The notes under the pieces are model-generated. The model was not told the origin of the DNA. It saw nothing but the letters and a program-made list of their open reading frames with translations, and did not search any database. The position numbers and the translations under genes are program-made. This document shows, one piece after another, positions 5,195 to 8,332 of a DNA stretch of 8,332 bases. The number at the start of each line of letters is the position of its first letter. Within the stretch, counting starts at the first letter, position 1. The DNA comes from JBEKVE01 sp049514335 (GTDB lineage Bacteria; Actinomycetota; Acidimicrobiia; Acidimicrobiales; UBA8190): NCBI GenBank assembly GCA_049514335.1, contig JBEKVE010000130.1, positions 1 through 8,332 on the forward strand, in the 5' to 3' direction.

Positions 5195-6553
5195 ATGCGA
5201 ACGGCGGTGATCGGAGCAAGTGGCTTCGTGGGGCGGGCGCTGTCTGTCGAGCTCGTCTCGGCGGGGCACGACGTCGTCGGCCTCTCACGTCATCGTCCTC
5301 AGATCCCCGGAGTCGAAGGCCGCGCCGTCGACGTGGCGGACGGCGCGGCGCTGCTCGAGGGCTTAGCGGGATGCGGGAGCGCCTTCTACCTCGTGCACTC
5401 GCTGAGCGCCGGGGACTTCCGCGCCCGCGACCGCGAGCTGGCAGAGAACTTCGGCACAACGGCGGCAGCAGCCGGGGTCGAGCGCATCGTCTACCTCGGT
5501 GGCCTCGGGCATGAACCGCAGTCCGAGCATCTGTCGAGCCGCCAGGAGGTCGGCGTGGCGCTCGCCGTCGGGCAGGTTCCGGTCGTCGAGCTGCGTGCCG
5601 CGGTCGTGCTCGGAGCGGGGAGCATCTCCTTCGAGATGCTCAGGTATCTCACGGAGCGGCTCCCGTTCATGGTCTGCCCGCGCTGGGTCCGCACGAGGAT
5701 CCAGCCGATCGCCTCTGCCGATGTGGTGCGCTACTTGATGGGGGCACTCCTGGTCGAGCCGGGGGTCTATGAGATCGGTGGTGCTGAGGTCACCTCCTAC
5801 CGAGAGATGATCGGCGCCTACGCCACCGCTCGTGGCCTTCGCCCTCGACGCATCGTCGACGTCCCCTATCTGACACCGCGACTGTCGTCGTACTGGTTGG
5901 ATCTGGTCACCCCCGTCGATCGCCGGATCAGTCACGCACTGATCGAGAGCCTCGTCACCGAGGTGGTCGTCCACGATCGGGCGCGCACCGATGCGGCCTT
6001 CGCCTTCGAACCAGCCGGGCTGGCGGACGGGCTCTCGGCCGCCCTGGAAGACCAGGCCAAAGCTCTCGATCACGACGTCGTGCACCGCGAGGACGGACTC
6101 TGCGATGGCGTCTACACCGTCCGTGTGTCGGCGCCACTTCCGGACGGAGCGGCGGCGCGCCTCGATGCGGACCTCGACCGTATCGGTGGCAGTTACGGTT
6201 GGTACGGCCTCAGGTTCGCCTGGCGGGTCCGAGCCGTGCTCGGCCGGCTGCTGGGGGAACGATGGACCCTCGGCTCCCCGCCGACGCTCGTCGAGGGCCA
6301 GACGGTCGACTGGTGGTACGTGACGCGACGCGACCCCGGGACACTGGTTCTGCGCGCCACGTCCTGGTTCTTCGGAGACGCCTGGTTCGGCTACCGCCGT
6401 GACAAGGGTGCGCTCGTCCAGGTTGGGGCGTTTCGCCCCCGCGGAGTGCCGGGCTTCCTCTATTGGAAGGTGCTCCAGCCCGTGCACCGCATGGTCTTCG
6501 GGGTCCTGCTTCACCACCGAGTGAGGCGTGTCGGCAGAGCCCCAGGAGGCTGA
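5195..6553 (+). CDS. Atypical SDR/NAD(P)-binding protein with C-terminal DUF2867-like domain
   Basis: The product has 452 residues. The N-terminal half is a Rossmann domain with GASGFVG at 7-13 and an NAD(P)-binding strand ending LSRHR. VYLGGLG stands where classical SDRs have the active-site Tyr-x3-Lys region, and no YxxxK is seen, so this is an atypical SDR like NmrA/YbjT-type proteins. From about residue 325 come GGSYGWYG, VDWWYV and LRATSWFFGDAWFGYR, which fit the DUF2867 domain often fused to such proteins. The substrate is unknown, and a redox-sensing role is also possible. I chose the ATG at 5195 because it places the Rossmann strand at the N-terminus. It has no clear Shine-Dalgarno. 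The codon usage is distinctly less GC-rich than that of the neighbours. It converges on the hydrolase gene, with 8 nt between the stops. Confidence 0.82.
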   Translation: MRTAVIGASGFVGRALSVELVSAGHDVVGLSRHRPQIPGVEGRAVDVADGAALLEGLAGCGSAFYLVHSLSAGDFRARDRELAENFGTTAAAAGVERIVYLGGLGHEPQSEHLSSRQEVGVALAVGQVPVVELRAAVVLGAGSISFEMLRYLTERLPFMVCPRWVRTRIQPIASADVVRYLMGALLVEPGVYEIGGAEVTSYREMIGAYATARGLRPRRIVDVPYLTPRLSSYWLDLVTPVDRRISHALIESLVTEVVVHDRARTDAAFAFEPAGLADGLSAALEDQAKALDHDVVHREDGLCDGVYTVRVSAPLPDGAAARLDADLDRIGGSYGWYGLRFAWRVRAVLGRLLGERWTLGSPPTLVEGQTVDWWYVTRRDPGTLVLRATSWFFGDAWFGYRRDKGALVQVGAFRPRGVPGFLYWKVLQPVHRMVFGVLLHHRVRRVGRAPGG

Positions 6554-6570
6554 CCGATCCGTCAGTCTCC
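6545..6570. terminator. Stem-loop spanning both stop codons of convergent genes
   Basis: GGAGGCTGAC (6545-6554) pairs with GTCAGTCTCC (6561-6570) over 10 positions around a 6-nt loop. The stem contains the SDR stop (6551-6553) on one arm and the hydrolase stop (6562-6564) on the other. One position is G-T: a tolerated G-U wobble in the plus-strand RNA but a C-A mismatch in the minus-strand RNA, so it should be more stable for the SDR transcript. No U tract follows. Confidence 0.55.
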
Positions 6571-7497
6571 GAAGACGAAGCCCTCGATGACCGCCGCCAG
6601 CTCGAGGGGCGTGTCACCCTGCAGGCTGTGGCCCGCCTCCTCGACGTGCACGATGCGGGCCCCGGGAAGGCGCCGTCGGAGCTCCACTTCGTCGTCGTCG
6701 CCGAGCACGGAGTCGGGCCGCATCCCCCGGGCCAGCAGCACGGGCACGCGCGCCGCGGCCAGCACCTCCCACAGGTCGTCGTAGAGGTGCGCCTCGAGGC
6801 GTCTCCGCCCACCGCCGGCTCCCGGACCGACGTCGACCGGCGAGGGCAGGTGCCGCGCCCAGCGCCACACCCATGTGCCGTCGGGGCGCTGCTCGGCGTT
6901 GTGCAGGATGCCCCGACGCAGCGACGACGGTGAGCGTGTGGGGTTGAACTGAACGGTGAGCTCGACGAGCTCGTCGAAATTGGCGAAGGTCGGTGGTCGG
7001 TCGAGGAAGTCGGTGATGTGCTTGGCCCGTTCCCCCTTGATCCCGGGCAGCACGTCGACGAGGACCACGGCGCGCACCAGGTCCGGCGCCTCACCGGCCA
7101 AGGCGATGGTGGTGAGGCCACCGAGCGACATGCCCACCACGGCCCGGGCGTGCGGCGCCAGGTGCCGGATGGCGGCGGCGACGTCGGCGGCGTCACGCTG
7201 CAGCACGCTCGTTCCCGTCGCCGGCTGGCCGTGTCCGTCGGAGTGGCCGTGGCCGGGAAGGTCGATCGCCACCAGGGGCCTGTCGAGCGCCATGGCCACG
7301 GTGTCCCAGGTGTGGGCGTTCTGCGCACCACCATGCAGCAGGACGAGCTCGGGCTCGGTCTCCTTCCACACGAGGGCGCTCAGGTGCCGTCCCGAGGCCA
7401 CCTCGACCGACTCCCTGCGCACCACCGGCGGCGCGTCGTAGGGGAGGCCGAACTCCTCGGCGTTCTCGTGGAACAACCCGAACTCGTCGTACGCCAC
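6562..7497 (-). CDS. Alpha/beta hydrolase
   Basis: The product has 311 residues. The canonical fold is clear: the oxyanion-hole HGG at 55-57, AIDLPGHGHSDG at 78-88, the nucleophile elbow GMSLGG at 122-127 with Ser124, and the likely acid Asp262 after the strand VPVLLARG. The catalytic His290 is in EEAGHSLQGD. A lid segment (about 150-245) includes RPDGTWVWRWARHL, which recurs in one cytosolic hydrolase subgroup of actinobacteria. No signal peptide is visible. The substrate is unknown: an ester, lactone or epoxide-like substrate is possible, and the family also contains C-C hydrolases. The GTG start is the only sensible in-frame one. CATGAT lies 6 nt before it and no good Shine-Dalgarno is seen. 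It follows the 145-residue protein gene by 48 nt, across two small hairpins. Confidence 0.85.
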   Translation of the reverse strand: MAYDEFGLFHENAEEFGLPYDAPPVVRRESVEVASGRHLSALVWKETEPELVLLHGGAQNAHTWDTVAMALDRPLVAIDLPGHGHSDGHGQPATGTSVLQRDAADVAAAIRHLAPHARAVVGMSLGGLTTIALAGEAPDLVRAVVLVDVLPGIKGERAKHITDFLDRPPTFANFDELVELTVQFNPTRSPSSLRRGILHNAEQRPDGTWVWRWARHLPSPVDVGPGAGGGRRRLEAHLYDDLWEVLAAARVPVLLARGMRPDSVLGDDDEVELRRRLPGARIVHVEEAGHSLQGDTPLELAAVIEGFVFGD

Positions 7498-7503
7498 GGC
7501 GCC

Positions 7504-7509
7504 ATCATG
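7504..7509 (-). promoter_or_regulatory. Weak -10-like element before the hydrolase GTG
   Basis: CATGAT on the minus strand matches four of six bases of TATAAT and is followed by 6 nt and the GTG. The geometry is the same as at the MerR gene. No -35 is recognisable, so this is only suggestive of a leaderless start. Confidence 0.25.
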
Positions 7510-7515
7510 ACACCA

Positions 7516-7530
7516 CGCCCCGATCGGGCG
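7516..7530 (-). terminator. Small hairpin between the 145-residue gene and the hydrolase gene
   Basis: CGCCC (7516-7520) pairs with GGGCG (7526-7530) around a 5-nt loop, with the near-palindrome CCGATCGG at its heart. It is the second hairpin in this 48-nt gap. Confidence 0.3.
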
Positions 7531-7540
7531 ATGGCGAAAG

Positions 7541-7556
7541 CCCGGTTATGACCGGG
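7541..7556 (-). terminator. Stem-loop enclosing the stop codon of the 145-residue gene
   Basis: CCCGGT (7541-7546) pairs perfectly with ACCGGG (7551-7556) around the loop TATG. The TAA stop (7546-7548) lies in the stem-loop. In the direction of transcription the stem is followed by CTTTCG, a short U run, which makes it the most terminator-like small hairpin here. Confidence 0.5.
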
Positions 7557-7983
7557 GAGTCATGTCCAGGTCGGGGGGCGGGACATCAGGGATCTTCCAG
7601 CGCAGGAAGGACTTGTCGTACACGTCGTGGTAGGCGTTGGCGGCGTCGACCATGGCCGTGAAGGCCGACTCGAAGCCCTCCCAGTCCTCGGACTCGATGC
7701 ACTTCTTCAGGGTGCCGACCTCTTCGGTGATGAACTTGTCCATGTTCTCGGTGTACTTGGGCCGGAGGAAGGCGCCCTTCTCCATGAGGTTGACGGCCTC
7801 CTTCAGCTGGAAGCGCGCCAGGGCCTGGTTGTGGGCCTTGCCGGCGTAGTAGCACTTCCAGATCCGGGCGCCGACGAGAGGCATGATCTCGGCCATCCCG
7901 GGCATGAGCGACCCCAGCTCGCTGAGCGCGAAGGTGCCCTTCCCGGTGTCGATCTCATGATCGTGATTGGCGGTGTCTGACAT
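7546..7983 (-). CDS. Helical protein of unknown function, possible haem-less relative of a small cytochrome-c-like family
   Basis: The product has 145 residues and no signal peptide or membrane segment. After a polar N-terminus (1-17) the sequence looks like a four-helix bundle, at about 18-36, 38-71, 77-97 and 100-125, closed by a Pro-rich tail (IPDVPPPDLDMTP). I recall small cytochrome-like proteins with a WxAGxAxNWxLAxYEL-type helix and a late CNACH haem site followed by a Pro-rich tail. Here ARIWKCYYAGKAHNQALARF and ANAYHD (115-120) sit in the same order, but the haem cysteines are replaced by Ala115 and Tyr118, while His119 is kept. The two cysteines present (44 and 95) are elsewhere. 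The relationship is inference, and the function is unknown. The ATG at 7983 is preferred to one eight codons earlier because a -10 element lies between them. Confidence 0.7.
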   Translation of the reverse strand: MSDTANHDHEIDTGKGTFALSELGSLMPGMAEIMPLVGARIWKCYYAGKAHNQALARFQLKEAVNLMEKGAFLRPKYTENMDKFITEEVGTLKKCIESEDWEGFESAFTAMVDAANAYHDVYDKSFLRWKIPDVPPPDLDMTPRS

Positions 7984-7990
7984 GGCGGGC

Positions 7991-7996
7991 ACTGTA
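7991..7996 (-). promoter_or_regulatory. -10 element of the 145-residue gene, probably leaderless
   Basis: TACAGT on the minus strand matches four of six bases of TATAAT. It lies 7 nt before the ATG at 7983, and no Shine-Dalgarno is visible. Just upstream, GTACCCCGGGGCAC (7994-8007) is a 14-bp near-palindrome (6 of 7 pairs) that overlaps the element and could be an operator. Confidence 0.4.
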
Positions 7997-8006
7997 CCCC
8001 GGGGCA

Positions 8007-8025
8007 CCCGGTGGGAGCATCCGGG
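8007..8025 (-). terminator. Weak hairpin after fhs
   Basis: CCCGG (8007-8011) can pair with CCGGG (8021-8025) around a 9-nt loop, a few bases after the fhs stop. It is short and has no U tract. Confidence 0.25.
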
Positions 8026-8028
8026 CGC

Positions 8029-8332
8029 TCACGACAGCCCGACGATGTCCCCGTTCTCGTCGATGTCGATCCGCTCCGCCGCAGGGTGCGAGGGAAGGCC
8101 CGGCATGGTGCGCATGTCCCCGCACACGGGGTACACGAAGCCCGCCCCCACCGACGCCCGGACCTCGCGCACCGGCAGGCGCCACCCCGTGGGGGCGCCC
8201 TTCAGACTCGGGTCCGACGAGATGGACAGGTGGGTCTTGGCGATGCACACCGGCAGCCCGCCGAACCCGTTGCGCTCGTAGGTGTCGAGCTGGCGCGAGG
8301 CGGTCGGGGAGTACTCGACCCCGTCCGCCCCG
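8029..8332 (-). CDS. fhs: Formate-tetrahydrofolate ligase, C-terminal part (cut by window edge)
   Basis: Only the last 100 residues lie in the window. The reading frame is open to the right edge, so the gene is truncated by the window and not broken. The segment contains GLPVCIAKTHLSISSDP, GAPTGW, VREVRASVGAGFVYPVCGDMRTMPGLP and PAAERIDIDENGDIVGL. These are the strongly conserved end of formate-tetrahydrofolate ligase, which makes 10-formyltetrahydrofolate from formate, ATP and tetrahydrofolate in cytosolic one-carbon metabolism. The full protein is usually about 550-560 residues. It reads toward the 145-residue gene with 45 nt between them, but that gene has its own candidate promoter. Confidence 0.95.
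   Translation of the reverse strand, partial: GADGVEYSPTASRQLDTYERNGFGGLPVCIAKTHLSISSDPSLKGAPTGWRLPVREVRASVGAGFVYPVCGDMRTMPGLPSHPAAERIDIDENGDIVGLS

Noticed and set aside
4143..5459. A 438-codon minus-strand frame opposite the hydratase
   Set aside because: The plus strand carries an intact hydratase 2 motif and a strong RBS. The antisense product is compositionally biased.
5363..6517. A 384-codon minus-strand frame opposite the SDR gene
   Set aside because: It is a shadow of a gene with a clear GASGFVG Rossmann motif. No domain is recognisable in the antisense product.
1..8332. CRISPR array, insertion sequence, tRNA, rRNA or riboswitch
   Set aside because: I saw no regularly spaced direct repeats, transposase motifs, cloverleaf-like segments or conserved aptamer cores, and the gaps between genes are at most about 140 nt.

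Overview
The window is a high-GC, densely coding piece of an actinobacterial chromosome. A DUF6458-type small membrane protein, a short hydrophobic protein ending in an Arg/Trp-rich tail, a variant MerR regulator with the QTRGLLP signature, and promoters that look leaderless all fit Actinomycetota. An Acidimicrobiia-like lineage is my best guess, but no ribosomal marker is present to prove it. I see no mobile element, CRISPR array, tRNA or rRNA.

Layout, left to right. (1) 10-512, plus strand: two small membrane proteins. (2) 525-1931, minus: a polytopic GT87/DUF2029-like membrane glycosyltransferase, convergent with the pair and separated from it by a strong stem-loop. (3) 2053-4117, minus: a MerR-family regulator followed 25 nt later by a phytoene-desaturase/PYROXD2-type FAD oxidoreductase, probably one operon. 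(4) 4200-5054, plus: a double hot-dog MaoC-type (R)-specific enoyl-CoA hydratase, divergent from the MerR gene. The 82-nt gap between them holds a 7-8-7 dyad centred in a promoter with a 19-bp spacer, the classic MerR arrangement. (5) 5195-6553, plus: an atypical SDR fused to a DUF2867-like domain, with clearly lower GC at third codon positions and the only TTA codon I found in the window's genes. (6) 6562-8332, minus, in transcription order: the 3' end of formate-tetrahydrofolate ligase (fhs), a 145-residue helical protein that looks like a haem-less relative of a small cytochrome-c-like family, and an alpha/beta hydrolase.

The most coherent unit is regions 3 and 4: a MerR regulator, an FAD oxidoreductase and an enoyl-CoA hydratase arranged around one operator, suggesting inducible turnover of an unknown lipid or acyl-CoA substrate. 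The most intriguing single protein is the 145-residue one, where a CxxCH-like site reads A-N-A-Y-H. A repeated small-scale theme is that stem-loops sit on or against stop codons (243, 525, 6553/6562 and 7546), so 3' ends appear to be marked by compact GC-rich hairpins, mostly without U tracts. No stretch longer than 300 bases lacks a gene. The longest gaps are 5055-5194, 1932-2052 and 244-341, and their contents are listed.
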